From: Nonomuraea angiospora
GTDB taxonomy: Bacteria; Actinomycetota; Actinomycetes; Streptosporangiales; Streptosporangiaceae
Direction of reading: 5' to 3'
DNA: 64,000 nucleotides
NCBI RefSeq assembly: GCF_014873145.1
Contig: NZ_JADBEK010000001.1
Location: 11,470,001 to 11,534,000, forward strand
Shown: in pieces, positions 51,948-59,875 of the stretch
Layout of the letters: each line of letters opens with the position of its first letter
Numbering within the stretch: the first letter of the stretch is position 1
Program-made: the position numbers and the translations under genes
The notes under the pieces: generated by a model
Databases searched by the model: none
What the model was told of the DNA's origin: nothing
What the model saw: only the letters and a program-made list of their open reading frames with translations

Positions 51948-52814
51948 GTGTCCATTGATCCGCCCGGTTCTGCTTCGACCGTACGGCGCATCATGCTGGG
52001 GGCGAGTCTCAGGCGCCTGCGTGAGGCCTGCGGGCTCGACCGCGGACAGGCCGGATTCCACATCCGGGCGTCCGAGTCCAAGATCAGCCGGATGGAGCTC
52101 GGGCGCGTCGGTTTCAAGACACGTGACGTGGAAGACCTGCTCACCCTGTACGGCGTCGTCGACGATGCCGAGCGCCGTGCCCTGCTGGAAATGGTTCGCG
52201 AGGCCAACACCCCCGGGTGGTGGCACAAGTACTCGGCCGAGCTGCCTTCGTGGTTCACCACTTACGTGGGCCTGGAGGAGGCCGCCGAGATGATCCGCAC
52301 CTACGAGGTGCAGTTCGTGCCCGGTCTGTTGCAGACCGCCTCGTATGCGCGATCGGTATTCCAGCTTGGCAACCCCGGTCTGAGTCCGGACAAAATCGAA
52401 CGCCGCGTGCATATGCGCATGCAGCGTCAGGAGCGCTTCACGCAGAAGGACGGACCCCGCCTTTGGGCCGTCATCGACGAGGCAGCGCTCAAGAGGACCA
52501 TCGGCGGGCGGGAGGTCATGGCGGAGCAGCTCCAGCATCTGCTGGAAGTGGCTGCCCTTCCCAACATCACCATTCAGGTGATGCCCTTCAGGTTCGGCAA
52601 GCACGCCGCTGAAGGGGGCGCGTTCAGCATCTTGCGGTTTCCCGAGTCCGACTTGTCGGACGTTGTCTACGTCGAGCAGCTCTGGGGTGCCCTGTACCTG
52701 GACAAACGCGAGGACATCGACCCGTACCTCACGGCCATGGAGCAGTTGTGCGTGGAGAGCACCACGCCAGGGGGCACCGTCGAGCTCATCGGCGGTCTTC
52801 TCAGAAAGATGTAG
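51948..52814 (+). CDS. Scr1-family (DUF5753) helix-turn-helix regulator
   Basis: The 288-residue protein has an XRE-type DNA-binding domain (LGASLRRLREACGLDRGQAGFHIRASESKISRMELGRVGFK). The DUF5753/Scr1 domain follows: EAAEMIRTYEVQFVPGLLQTASYARSVF, RMQRQERFTQKDGPRLWAVIDEAALKR and MPFRFGKHAAEGGAFSILRFPES. AAGGAG precedes the GTG at 51948. The DUF397 gene begins on the base after its stop. These pairs act as regulator and small antagonist in Streptomyces (BldB/WhiJ-like systems). Confidence 0.92.
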   Translation: MSIDPPGSASTVRRIMLGASLRRLREACGLDRGQAGFHIRASESKISRMELGRVGFKTRDVEDLLTLYGVVDDAERRALLEMVREANTPGWWHKYSAELPSWFTTYVGLEEAAEMIRTYEVQFVPGLLQTASYARSVFQLGNPGLSPDKIERRVHMRMQRQERFTQKDGPRLWAVIDEAALKRTIGGREVMAEQLQHLLEVAALPNITIQVMPFRFGKHAAEGGAFSILRFPESDLSDVVYVEQLWGALYLDKREDIDPYLTAMEQLCVESTTPGGTVELIGGLLRKM

Positions 52815-53051
52815 ATGAACCAGACCTACAACGGCATGCCCGCGGCGAACCTGACTCAGGTCGCCTGGCGCAAGAGCCGCTACAGCAACTCGCAGGGCAA
52901 CTGCGTGGAGCTCGCCGAGCTTCCTGACGGGGGGATCGCGGTCCGCAACTCGCGCTTCCCCGACGGCCCTGCCCTCATCTATACCCGCGACGAGATCCGG
53001 GCCCTGGTGCTCGGGGTTAAGGACGGAGAGTTCGACGGCCTGCTCGTTTAA
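52815..53051 (+). CDS. DUF397-family small protein
   Basis: The 78-residue protein shows VAWRKSRYSNSQGNCVELAELPDGGIAVRNSRFPDGPALIYTRDEIRALVLGVKDGEFDGL, the complete DUF397 pattern (W-KSSYS-G-NCVEVA...VRDSK...F). Its ATG follows the Scr1 stop with no gap, so they are coupled. It probably binds the regulator. A strong hairpin terminator follows. Confidence 0.93.
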   Translation: MNQTYNGMPAANLTQVAWRKSRYSNSQGNCVELAELPDGGIAVRNSRFPDGPALIYTRDEIRALVLGVKDGEFDGLLV

Positions 53052-53062
53052 CAGCCTTGTAA

Positions 53063-53099
53063 CCTCCGGCGCGCCCGCTTAACGGGGGCGCGCCGGAGG
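53063..53099 (+). terminator. Strong hairpin terminator after the Scr1/DUF397 operon
   Basis: CCTCCGGCGCGCCC and GGGCGCGCCGGAGG form a perfect 14-bp stem around a short loop, 12 bases after the DUF397 stop. Confidence 0.85.
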
Positions 53100-53139
53100 C
53101 TTAACAGCCCGGCCTTCTGTTGCCGAGAGGATCGGGGTC

Positions 53140-53397
53140 ATGCTCGACCAGATGACCCTGTATCCGATCGCCGACGACGTGCTGTTCGCACCCGGCGGCA
53201 AGGTCGTGATCCGCACGTATGGCGTGGCGCCCGCCACTGCGGGGGCCTCCGTCTCTTACCGGACCTGGGTGACCGGCCTGCGCGACCAGCCGCGGTACTG
53301 GCACTGGGGTCACTTCGAGGACGCCGCCTCCGGGCACCGCAGGGTCCTGGAGTGGCTCACGGGGCGGGGGCCGCAACCTTCCCAAGCGCTGACCTGA
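53140..53397 (+). CDS. Small hypothetical protein
   Basis: The 85-residue protein MLDQMTLYPIADDVLFAPGGKVVIRTYGVA, VSYRTWVTGLRDQPRYWHWGHFE, HRRVLEWLTG is soluble, with no signal or known motif. GAGAGGATC lies upstream of the ATG. I do not recognise a family. The coding frame shows actinomycete third-position GC bias, which supports that it is real. Confidence 0.65.
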   Translation: MLDQMTLYPIADDVLFAPGGKVVIRTYGVAPATAGASVSYRTWVTGLRDQPRYWHWGHFEDAASGHRRVLEWLTGRGPQPSQALT

Positions 53398-53411
53398 TCG
53401 CTATCCTCGTG

Positions 53412-53427
53412 CCAAGCAACCGCTTGG
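53412..53427. promoter_or_regulatory. Palindrome CCAAGC-AACC-GCTTGG
   Basis: A perfect 6-bp inverted repeat with a 4-base spacer lies 10 bases before the start of the next gene, right over its expected promoter or leader. It resembles, but is not the same as, the CAAGCGCTTG sites at 56841 and 56913. Confidence 0.45.
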
Positions 53428-53437
53428 TAGAGGAGGC

Positions 53438-54199
53438 GTGGTGCGGCGCGCGATCCACCTGATCGAGGAGGTCGACTTCCGGCCGATGAACTCCAGGCGG
53501 CCCCTGGAGTACCTCACCTGGCTGACCCGCTACAAGCGCGAGGACGAGAGCCGGGCCGCGCCCTCGCTCACCTCCGGCATGTCCATCAGGTCCCGCGAGA
53601 TCGACCTGGTGGGCGCCTTCTACGCGGTCGGCATCACCGGCCATCCGCAGTTCAAGGCCGTCACGCTCTGGGACTGCCACGGCGGGTGGGACGGCGGCTG
53701 GCGGCAGATGATGGAGATCTACCAGGGCGTCGACGAGCGGCTCTTCCTGTCCGACATCGACGACCTGCGCTTCTCCGCCTTCTCCCGGCCCCTCGGCGCC
53801 GCGCCCGGCTGCCCGCCGCTGTCCGAGGCGCCCGCCGCCGAGCTCTACCTCTTCGAGAGCGCCCGCGTGCGCCCGGGGGCCGCGCTCGACTACCTGCACG
53901 CGGTGCGCACCGAGCGGGCGCCGCTGCTCGCCGAGCACGGCCACACCCTGGCCGGGCTGTACGAGGTGCTGTTCTGCGACACCGAGGCCGTCACCGTCTG
54001 GGCCGTCTCCCTCGACGACCACCTGGCCACCCAGCGCGCCCGCGACGCCGCCCTGGGCCTCGACGACGAGGTCGCGCCCGATTCCCGGCTTCTGGACTGG
54101 AGCAAACGGGCCCGCGACTATCTGGAAGGGCCCTGGCGTGAGACGCTGCTGGCACCGTTCCCCGGTTGCCGCCTGGCTCCGGAGGTCCCGCCGGGTTAG
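53438..54199 (+). CDS. Hypothetical protein with two ferredoxin-like halves (NIPSNAP-like)
   Basis: The 253-residue protein has FRPMNSRRPLEYLTWLTRYKREDESRAAP, KAVTLWDCHGGWDGGWRQMMEIYQG, and in the second half ELYLFESARVRPGAALDYLHAVRTERAPLLAEHGHTLAGLYEVLFCDTEAVTVWAVS. The latter resembles the dimeric alpha-beta barrel NIPSNAP pattern. There is no signal peptide. AGGAGG immediately precedes two GTG codons (53438, 53441); the second is better spaced. The function is unknown. Confidence 0.75.
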   Translation: MVRRAIHLIEEVDFRPMNSRRPLEYLTWLTRYKREDESRAAPSLTSGMSIRSREIDLVGAFYAVGITGHPQFKAVTLWDCHGGWDGGWRQMMEIYQGVDERLFLSDIDDLRFSAFSRPLGAAPGCPPLSEAPAAELYLFESARVRPGAALDYLHAVRTERAPLLAEHGHTLAGLYEVLFCDTEAVTVWAVSLDDHLATQRARDAALGLDDEVAPDSRLLDWSKRARDYLEGPWRETLLAPFPGCRLAPEVPPG

Positions 54200-54219
54200 C
54201 GTCGGCTGCGGAGGTGGCC

Positions 54220-54973
54220 ATGACGGACTCCTACCTCTCCGCGCCGCCGCCGCAGCCCGGCCGTGCTGGGCGTGTCGTCCGTGATGGTCCCGTACGCCGA
54301 GCAGGTCGCGCTCATGGACGACCTGCTCGCCGAGCTGAGCGGGCCCCAGTGGGAGGCCCCGATCGCCGGGCACGGCACGGTCAGGGGGCTGGTGGAGCAC
54401 CTGGCGGCCAACGACGCGACCGTGGCCCGCTTCATGGGCGTGCGCGGCACGAGCGGCCTGCCCGTCCACCGGCGCTGGCGCGAGCAGGCCGGCGGCCTCC
54501 TCGAACGGGTCTCCACCGGCAGCGAGGTGCTGCTCGGCGTCGAGGTCGCGCTGGCGGGGGCGCGGCCGGCCCGCGCGCCGCTGCGCCAGGCCCTGATCCA
54601 GCGCACGTTCGAGACGTGGACGCACGCCGACGACATCAGGGCCGCCACCGATCGCTCCCAGGAGCCGCCGCGTCCCGAGCACGTGCACATGATCGCCGAG
54701 TTCGGGCTGGCGCTGCTGCCCCGGGCGATGCGGGAGCCGCGCCGCGACGTCTCGGCCACCGTCGTGCTGACCGGGCCGGGCGGCGGCACCTGGACGATCC
54801 CGCTGTCGCCCGCCTCCGGCCACGTCGCTGTGCTGGTCTCGGCCGGCGCGGTGGACTTCTGCCGGCTGCTGGCCAACCGCCGGCCGCCCGACTCCTTCCC
54901 GTACGCCGCCGAGGGCGACTCCGCCCTCGCCCGCGACATGATCAGCGCCGCCGCCACGCTGGGGTGCGATTGA
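54220..54973 (+). CDS. DinB/maleylpyruvate-isomerase-type (MDMPI) protein, possible N-terminal frameshift
   Basis: From 54263 the frame reads VMVPYAEQVALMDDLLAELSGPQWEAPIAGHGTVRGLVEHLAANDATVARF, then FETWTHADDIRAAT, which is the mycothiol-dependent isomerase/DinB four-helix fold (metal His in VEHL and HADD). A strong ribosome site, GCGGAGGTGGCC-ATG at 54220, is one base out of frame with this; one C fewer around 54255-54262 would join them. Without it, translation would start at GTG 54263 or later with no ribosome site. In actinomycetes such domains are often fused to anti-sigma zinc fingers, and a sigma-like gene follows. Confidence 0.7.
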
Positions 54974-55019
54974 TGGCGACGGCATCAGGGCGACCGGGCC
55001 CGCCTCGCGGAGTGAGGCC

Positions 55020-55286
55020 ATGAACAGCGACATGGAGTTACGTACGCGGCTGACGGCCGGTGACCTCGACGCGCTGGCCGACGCCTACGACCGGCACGGA
55101 CCGTACGTGTACGGGGTCGCGGTCAGGGTCACCGGCAGCCGGGCGCACGCCGAGGAGATCACCCAGAACGTGTTCACGGCCCTGTGGGAGCAGCCGCTCT
55201 CCTACGACCCCGCGCTGGGGTCGCTGCGCGGCTGGCTGGTCAGCCGGGCCCTGCACGAGTCGGCCGTGCGCTCGAAGGTCGGCTGA
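55020..55286 (+). CDS. Sigma-70 region 2-only protein
   Basis: The 88-residue product is TRLTAGDLDALADAYDRHGPYVYGVAVRVTGSRAHAEEITQNVFTALWEQPLSYDPALGSLRGWLVSRA, a full ECF sigma region 2 (core-RNA-polymerase and -10 binding). The frame stops at AVRSKVG before any region 4, and a convergent gene starts 4 bases later. GGAGTGAGGCC precedes the ATG. It is either a sigma factor truncated by deletion or a small region-2-only regulator. It follows the DinB-like gene, suggesting a former sigma/anti-sigma pair. Confidence 0.75.
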   Translation: MNSDMELRTRLTAGDLDALADAYDRHGPYVYGVAVRVTGSRAHAEEITQNVFTALWEQPLSYDPALGSLRGWLVSRALHESAVRSKVG

Positions 55287-55290
55287 TCCG

Positions 55291-55887
55291 TCAGCTGATC
55301 GGGGCGTTCCAGGTCAGGAGCACGGGCTCGGCGTGCTCGTAGCCGAGCCGCGAGTACGTGCCCGTGTCCAGCTTCAGCAGCCTGCCCTCCTCGGGCCCGA
55401 GGCCCAGCCAGCGGGCGGCCAGCACGCGCAGGAAGTGCCCGTGCGCCACCAGCGCCACCCGCCCCCCGGCCCTCCCGGCCCGCTCGATCACCCGGTCGGC
55501 GCGGGCGGCCACCTGCTCGGCGCTCTCCCCGGGGTGCTCGGCGTCGCCGGGGATCACGCCGTCCCGCCACAGGTACCAGCCGGGGTGGCTCTCGCGGATC
55601 TTCGGCGTGGTGATCCCCTCGTAGCCGCCGTAGTCCCACTCCCACAGGTCCGGGTCCACCTCGTAGCCGTTCAGGCCGGCCAGCTCCGCCGTGCGCCGGG
55701 CGCGCTGGGCGGGGGAGACCAGCACCAGGTCGAACGACTGCCCCTTGACCAGCGGCGCCAACGCCCTGGCCTGGTCCTCGCCGTGCTCCGTCAAAGGCAG
55801 GTCCGTACGTCCGGTGTGCTGACCCGCCTTGCTCCATTCGGTCTCACCGTGCCGGAGCAGCAGCATCTCTTCCATGGAGTCCATCAT
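55291..55887 (-). CDS. Histidine phosphatase (phosphoglycerate mutase-like)
   Basis: The protein of up to 198 residues has LLLRHGETEWSKAGQHTGRTDLPLTEHGEDQARAL, VLVSPAQRARRTAELAGL, EWDYGGYEG and RVALVAHGHFLRVLAARWLG, the full phosphohistidine active site (RHG, second Arg, Glu, HGH). The match with GQHTGRTDLPLTE is typical of actinomycete acid or sugar phosphatases. Several ATGs are possible (55887, 55884, 55875). Confidence 0.9.
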   Translation of the reverse strand: MMDSMEEMLLLRHGETEWSKAGQHTGRTDLPLTEHGEDQARALAPLVKGQSFDLVLVSPAQRARRTAELAGLNGYEVDPDLWEWDYGGYEGITTPKIRESHPGWYLWRDGVIPGDAEHPGESAEQVAARADRVIERAGRAGGRVALVAHGHFLRVLAARWLGLGPEEGRLLKLDTGTYSRLGYEHAEPVLLTWNAPIS

Positions 55888-55913
55888 CCGGTATGCCCGG
55901 TTCCGGCCCGGCG

Positions 55914-56822
55914 TCAGGTGGCGAGCTCCTCGACGACGGGGGCGAAGGCGTCCAGGTCGCGCTCGTGATGCACCACGAAATACGAAATATCGTGCTCATC
56001 CCGCCAGTAGCGGAGCTTGTCGATGATGTCGGCGCGGGTCCCGAGCAGGACCTGCGGCGTCTCGCCGAGCGACGAGCTGTCGGCCGCGCTCCACGCCTCC
56101 TCCGCCTTCCGCTCGCCCACCTGCATGACGCTCGTCCCCAGCTCCAGGGCGTCGTAGCGCTCGCCCGCGGCCTCGCGCACGATCCGGAGCTTGCGCAGGA
56201 ACGCCGCAGGCCCGCCGTCCCGGTCGTCGGGCCCGCTCCCGTCGGGCCGGACCCGCATCCCGAGGTTCACGACGTCCGCCTCTTCGGCCGCCAGCCGCAG
56301 CATGCGCGGCCCGCCTCCGCCGAGCGCGATCGGTGGGTGCGGTCTCCGTACGGGCTTGGGCCGCTGGTCGAGGCCGTCGATGCGGTAGTGCTTGCCCTGG
56401 AAGCTGAACGGCCCGTCCCCCCAGAGCCCCTTGAGCACGGCCACGGCCTCCCGCAGCCGCTCCACCCGCACCCCCGGCGGCTCCAGGGCCAGCCCGGCCC
56501 CGTCGTAGTCGCGCGCCATCCACCCGGTCCCGATCCCGACCTCCAGCCGTCCGCCGGACAGCAGGTCGAGCGTGGCCGCCTCCTTGGCCAGCACGGCCGG
56601 ATGCCGGAAGTCGTTGGCGAACACCAGTGTGCCGACCCGTAGCCTGGTGGTGGCGCAGGCGGCCGCCGTCAGCGCGGCGATGGGCGCGAACCTGGGGCCG
56701 ACGAGATGGTCGGGCACGAGGAGCACGTCGTACCCCTGCGCTTCGAGCCGCCGGGCCTTCTCCGCCCAGGCCGCGCCCGACCCGGCCTCCCGTACCACCG
56801 CCCCGAACCTGAACCGCCGCAC
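55914..56822 (-). CDS. LLM-class F420-dependent oxidoreductase
   Basis: The 302-residue luciferase-like barrel has FRFGAVVREAG, LEAQGYDVLLVPDHLVGPRFAPIAAL, LRVGTLVFANDFRHPAVLAKEAATLDLLSGGRLEVGIGTGW and PPIALGGGGPRMLRLAAEEADVVNLG. All are hallmarks of TIGR03621-like F420 enzymes, which transfer hydride to or from small organic molecules. The GTG at 56822 has GGGAGG upstream. It is divergent from the PhyH-phosphotriesterase-P450-SDR operon, with two CAAGCGCTTG sites between, so it probably belongs to the same pathway. Confidence 0.9.
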   Translation of the reverse strand: MRRFRFGAVVREAGSGAAWAEKARRLEAQGYDVLLVPDHLVGPRFAPIAALTAAACATTRLRVGTLVFANDFRHPAVLAKEAATLDLLSGGRLEVGIGTGWMARDYDGAGLALEPPGVRVERLREAVAVLKGLWGDGPFSFQGKHYRIDGLDQRPKPVRRPHPPIALGGGGPRMLRLAAEEADVVNLGMRVRPDGSGPDDRDGGPAAFLRKLRIVREAAGERYDALELGTSVMQVGERKAEEAWSAADSSSLGETPQVLLGTRADIIDKLRYWRDEHDISYFVVHHERDLDAFAPVVEELAT

Positions 56823-56840
56823 GGTGCCTCCCGTCGTCCC

Positions 56841-56854
56841 GAGCAAGCGCTTGG
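56841..56854. promoter_or_regulatory. Operator GAGCAAGCGCTTGG, LLM side
   Basis: The 14-mer holds the palindrome CAAGCGCTTG and is the exact reverse complement of the site at 56913. It lies about 19 bases upstream of the LLM gene start. It resembles TetR-type sites; the KstR2 pattern A-n-CAAG-nn-CTTG-n-T fits except for the last base. Confidence 0.7.
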
Positions 56855-56912
56855 GCGACACTGTACGCGCCCGCCGGCCGGGCGGCTCGGCGGAGGGCAA
56901 ATCGCGGGTTTA

Positions 56913-56926
56913 CCAAGCGCTTGCTC
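56913..56926. promoter_or_regulatory. Operator CCAAGCGCTTGCTC, operon side
   Basis: This mirrored copy lies 19 bases before the ATG of the PhyH gene. ACCAAGCGCTTGCT fits the KstR2-type consensus fully. Each site is equally far from the gene it faces. The regulator is not encoded next to them. Confidence 0.7.
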
Positions 56927-56944
56927 AGGTGCCAGACTGTGGGC

Positions 56945-57727
56945 ATGGAGATCCCGGTGCGCCAGGTGACGGACGACGAGGCGGCGTTCTTCGGTGAGCA
57001 CGGCTGGGTGCGGCTCGGCCGGCTGATCGACCCGGGCACCGCCGCGGCCCTGCGCGAACGCGCCACCGGGATGCTGAACGGGCGGTCCAGGAGCCACGAG
57101 ACGCTGGTCGACGAGGCGTTCGGGCAGTCCAGGGACATCGCGGCGAGCGACGAGATGTTCGGCGCGCTGACGTCGAGCCCCGAGATGGGACGTAACGCCG
57201 TAAAGCTGCTGCGCGGCGTCCGGGCCGTGCGCGTGCAGGTCACCAACCTCCTGGTCAAGGAGGCGGGGGAGCACGGCGCGACCGAGTTCCACCAGGACTT
57301 CCCCTGGATGCCCATGGACCGCTCGGCCATGCTGACCGTCTGGCTGGCCCTCGCCGACGTGCCCGCCGACATGGGGTCGCTGCGCTTCTACGACCGCTCG
57401 CACCGCTACGGTCTGCTCGGCCGGAGCTTCACCCGGCCGGGGGACGACCAGCTCACCCAGCACCCGTGGCTCAAGGAGCTGGAGCTGTCGCCGCCGCTCG
57501 ACCTCAAGGCGGGCGACGCCACCGTGCACCACGCCCTGACCGTGCACGGCGCGCCCGCGAACCGCCGCGACAGCCCGCGCCTGTCGTTCACCGTGACGTA
57601 CTTCGACGCCGACGCCCTCTACACCGGCCTGCCCTACCGGCAGACCGACGGGCTCGGGCTCGAGGTCAACCGGCCGTTCGAGCACGAGAGGTTCCCCGTC
57701 GTGAGCCTCGGAGGCCCGGATGCCTGA
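56945..57727 (+). CDS. Phytanoyl-CoA dioxygenase (PhyH)-family Fe(II)/2OG oxygenase
   Basis: The 260-residue enzyme contains ATEFHQDFPWMPMD (HxD iron pair), MGSLRFYDRSHRYG, and HHALTVHGAPANRRDSPRLSFTVTYFDAD with the distal His and 2-oxoglutarate Arg. It should hydroxylate an organic substrate with O2 and 2-oxoglutarate. It is the first gene of a four-gene operon, overlapping the phosphotriesterase-like gene by 8 bases. A CAAGCGCTTG site lies over its promoter. Confidence 0.9.
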   Translation: MEIPVRQVTDDEAAFFGEHGWVRLGRLIDPGTAAALRERATGMLNGRSRSHETLVDEAFGQSRDIAASDEMFGALTSSPEMGRNAVKLLRGVRAVRVQVTNLLVKEAGEHGATEFHQDFPWMPMDRSAMLTVWLALADVPADMGSLRFYDRSHRYGLLGRSFTRPGDDQLTQHPWLKELELSPPLDLKAGDATVHHALTVHGAPANRRDSPRLSFTVTYFDADALYTGLPYRQTDGLGLEVNRPFEHERFPVVSLGGPDA

Positions 57728-58676
57728 GACCGTGCGGGGGCCGGTGGCGGACCTGGGGGCGACGCTCATGCACGAGCACGTCTTCGGGTTGAGCCCCGAG
57801 ATCCTGTGGAACTGGCCGGACATCCCCGAGGGATGGGACCTCGAGACGCGGGCGCGCGAGGCGGCGGGCAAGCTCGACGCGCTCAAGGCCGAGGGCATCG
57901 ACACGATCGTGGACCTGACCGTGGTGGGGCTCGGGAGATACATCCCCGCCGTCCAGCGCGTGGCCGAGCTGACCGGCGTGAACATCGTGGCCGCCACCGG
58001 CCTGTACACCTACGACGCGCTGCCGCCGTACTTCGCCAACCGGGGCCCGGGGTCGCTGTTCGGGGGGCCGGACCGGCTGGCCGAGTTCTTCGTACGGGAC
58101 ATCGTCGAGGGGATCGGCCGGACCGGCGTCAAGGCGGCCATGCTCAAGTGCGCCTCCGACCACCTGGGGATGACCAAGGGCTGCGAGCGGGTGTTCCGGG
58201 CGGTCGCGCAGGCGCACCTGGAGACCGGCGCGCCGATCACCACGCACTCCCACAGCGCCTCCAGGGGCGGCCTCGAACAGCAGCGCCTCCTGGGCGAGCT
58301 GGGCGTGGACCTGGGCAAGGTGGTCATCGGGCACGCCGGGGACTCCACCGACGTGGCCTACCTGGAGGAGCTGATCGCCAACGGCTCCTACCTCGGCATG
58401 GACCGCTTCGGCATCGAGACGATCAGCCCGTTCGAGGACCGCGTGGAGATCGTGGCGAAGATGTGCGAGCGCGGACACGCCGGAAAAATGGTCTTAAGTC
58501 ATGACTCGTACTGCTTCAATGACCGCTTCGACGCCGACGTCGTACGGCGGCGCCACCCCAACTACCACCTTCTCCATGTCCCCCGCGACGTCGTGCCCGA
58601 GCTCCGCAAGAGGGGCGTCACGGACGACCAGGTCCACCAGATGCTCGTCGACAACCCGCGGAGGATCTTCGCATGA
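57720..58676 (+). CDS. Phosphotriesterase-family metal hydrolase/lactonase
   Basis: The 318-residue barrel keeps all two-metal residues: ATLMHEHVF, KAAMLKCASD (Lys at the carboxylated position), ITTHSHSAS, VVIGHAGDST and MVLSHDSYCF. Relatives are phosphotriesterases and lactonases; in a catabolic operon, lactone or ester opening is more likely than organophosphate hydrolysis. It overlaps the genes on both sides (8 and 4 bases). Confidence 0.9.
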   Translation: MPETVRGPVADLGATLMHEHVFGLSPEILWNWPDIPEGWDLETRAREAAGKLDALKAEGIDTIVDLTVVGLGRYIPAVQRVAELTGVNIVAATGLYTYDALPPYFANRGPGSLFGGPDRLAEFFVRDIVEGIGRTGVKAAMLKCASDHLGMTKGCERVFRAVAQAHLETGAPITTHSHSASRGGLEQQRLLGELGVDLGKVVIGHAGDSTDVAYLEELIANGSYLGMDRFGIETISPFEDRVEIVAKMCERGHAGKMVLSHDSYCFNDRFDADVVRRRHPNYHLLHVPRDVVPELRKRGVTDDQVHQMLVDNPRRIFA

Positions 58677-59875
58677 CCGGTGACATCGAGGACTTCGACG
58701 TCAGTTCGGACTGGCACGTCGCCGACCCGTACGACTTCCTGCGCAGGCTGCGCCACGAGCGGCCGGTCTTCCGCAGCGAACACCTCGGCGCGTACGTCCT
58801 GACCCGCTACCCCGACGTGCGCGCGGCCTACGGCGATCCGCGGCGCTTCTCCTCCGAGGGCTCGCTCACGATCTCCCGCAGCCTGACCCGCGAGACCAGG
58901 GAGAAGCTGGGCGAGCACGGCTCGTTCCTGTCCAGCTTCGTGGCGAACGTGGACCCGCCCGACCACACCCGCCTGCGCCGATCGGTGTCGAAGGCGTTCA
59001 CGCCGCGCGCCGTGGCGGCCATGGAGCAGGAGTTCCGGCGGCTCAACGAGGACCTGCTCGACCGCCTGGAGCCGCGTAAGAGCGCCGACTTCGTCGGCGA
59101 GATCGGCCACGAGCCGTCGATCAAGCTGACCGCCCGCTTCATCGGCGTGCCCGAGTCCGACGAGGCGTTCGTGCAGGCGCACGTCAAGGACTGGTTCCAG
59201 CTCTTCCTGTCGCCGCAGCCGCCGCGGCGCCAGCTCGAACTCGCCGACAGCTTCCTGACCTACCTCGACTACGTGGACCGCCTGGTCGCCTCCCGGGCCA
59301 AGGACCCGCGGGACGACTTCACGTCCCTGATGACCTCCCTGATCGGCGCGGAGCTGACCCACCGCGAGGTCGTCGAGCTGATCTCCACGATCCTGCTCGG
59401 CGGCAACGACACCGTCCCCAACCAGCTCGGCAACACCGTCCTGCGCCTGCTGCGGGAGGGCGCCTGGCCGGTGCCGCCCGACCTGGTCGCGAACGCCGCC
59501 GAGGAGTGCATGCGCATCGACGGCGCGTCGCTGGGCTCGTTCCGCTACGCCGTGACCGACATCCTCCTGCACGGCGTGACGATCCCGGCGGGCGCCCTCG
59601 TCCTGCTCTCCACCGACTCCGCCGCCCACGACGAGAGCGTCTTCCCCGAGCCGGAGCGCTTCCTGATCGACCGGCCGAACGCCGCCGAGCACCTGGTCTT
59701 CGGCTACGGCATCCACTTCTGCGTCGGCGCCGCGCTCGGCCGCCTGCAGCTGCGCACCGCGCTCGACGTGCTCGGCCGCCGCCTGCCCGACCTGCGGCTC
59801 GTCCCCGGCGCGCCGGTCGCCCACCGCAAATCGATCGTGGGCCGCGGCCTGACGTCCCTGGCGGTGGAGTGGTGA
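58673..59875 (+). CDS. Cytochrome P450
   Basis: The 400-residue protein has the bacterial P450 layout: the I-helix region ISTILLGGNDTVPNQLGN (GG-N-DT in place of AG-x-DT), the ExxR-type helix EECMRIDGASLGSFRYAVTD, and the haem loop VFGYGIHFCVGAALGRLQLRTAL with the Cys ligand. It needs a ferredoxin and reductase, which are not encoded here. It should oxidise the pathway substrate. Start and stop overlap the neighbours by 4 bases each. Confidence 0.93.
   Translation: MTGDIEDFDVSSDWHVADPYDFLRRLRHERPVFRSEHLGAYVLTRYPDVRAAYGDPRRFSSEGSLTISRSLTRETREKLGEHGSFLSSFVANVDPPDHTRLRRSVSKAFTPRAVAAMEQEFRRLNEDLLDRLEPRKSADFVGEIGHEPSIKLTARFIGVPESDEAFVQAHVKDWFQLFLSPQPPRRQLELADSFLTYLDYVDRLVASRAKDPRDDFTSLMTSLIGAELTHREVVELISTILLGGNDTVPNQLGNTVLRLLREGAWPVPPDLVANAAEECMRIDGASLGSFRYAVTDILLHGVTIPAGALVLLSTDSAAHDESVFPEPERFLIDRPNAAEHLVFGYGIHFCVGAALGRLQLRTALDVLGRRLPDLRLVPGAPVAHRKSIVGRGLTSLAVEW

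Noticed and set aside
53412..53427. Same operator family as CAAGCGCTTG at 56841/56913
   Set aside because: The half-sites look alike, but the spacer is four bases longer, so a common regulator is not supported.
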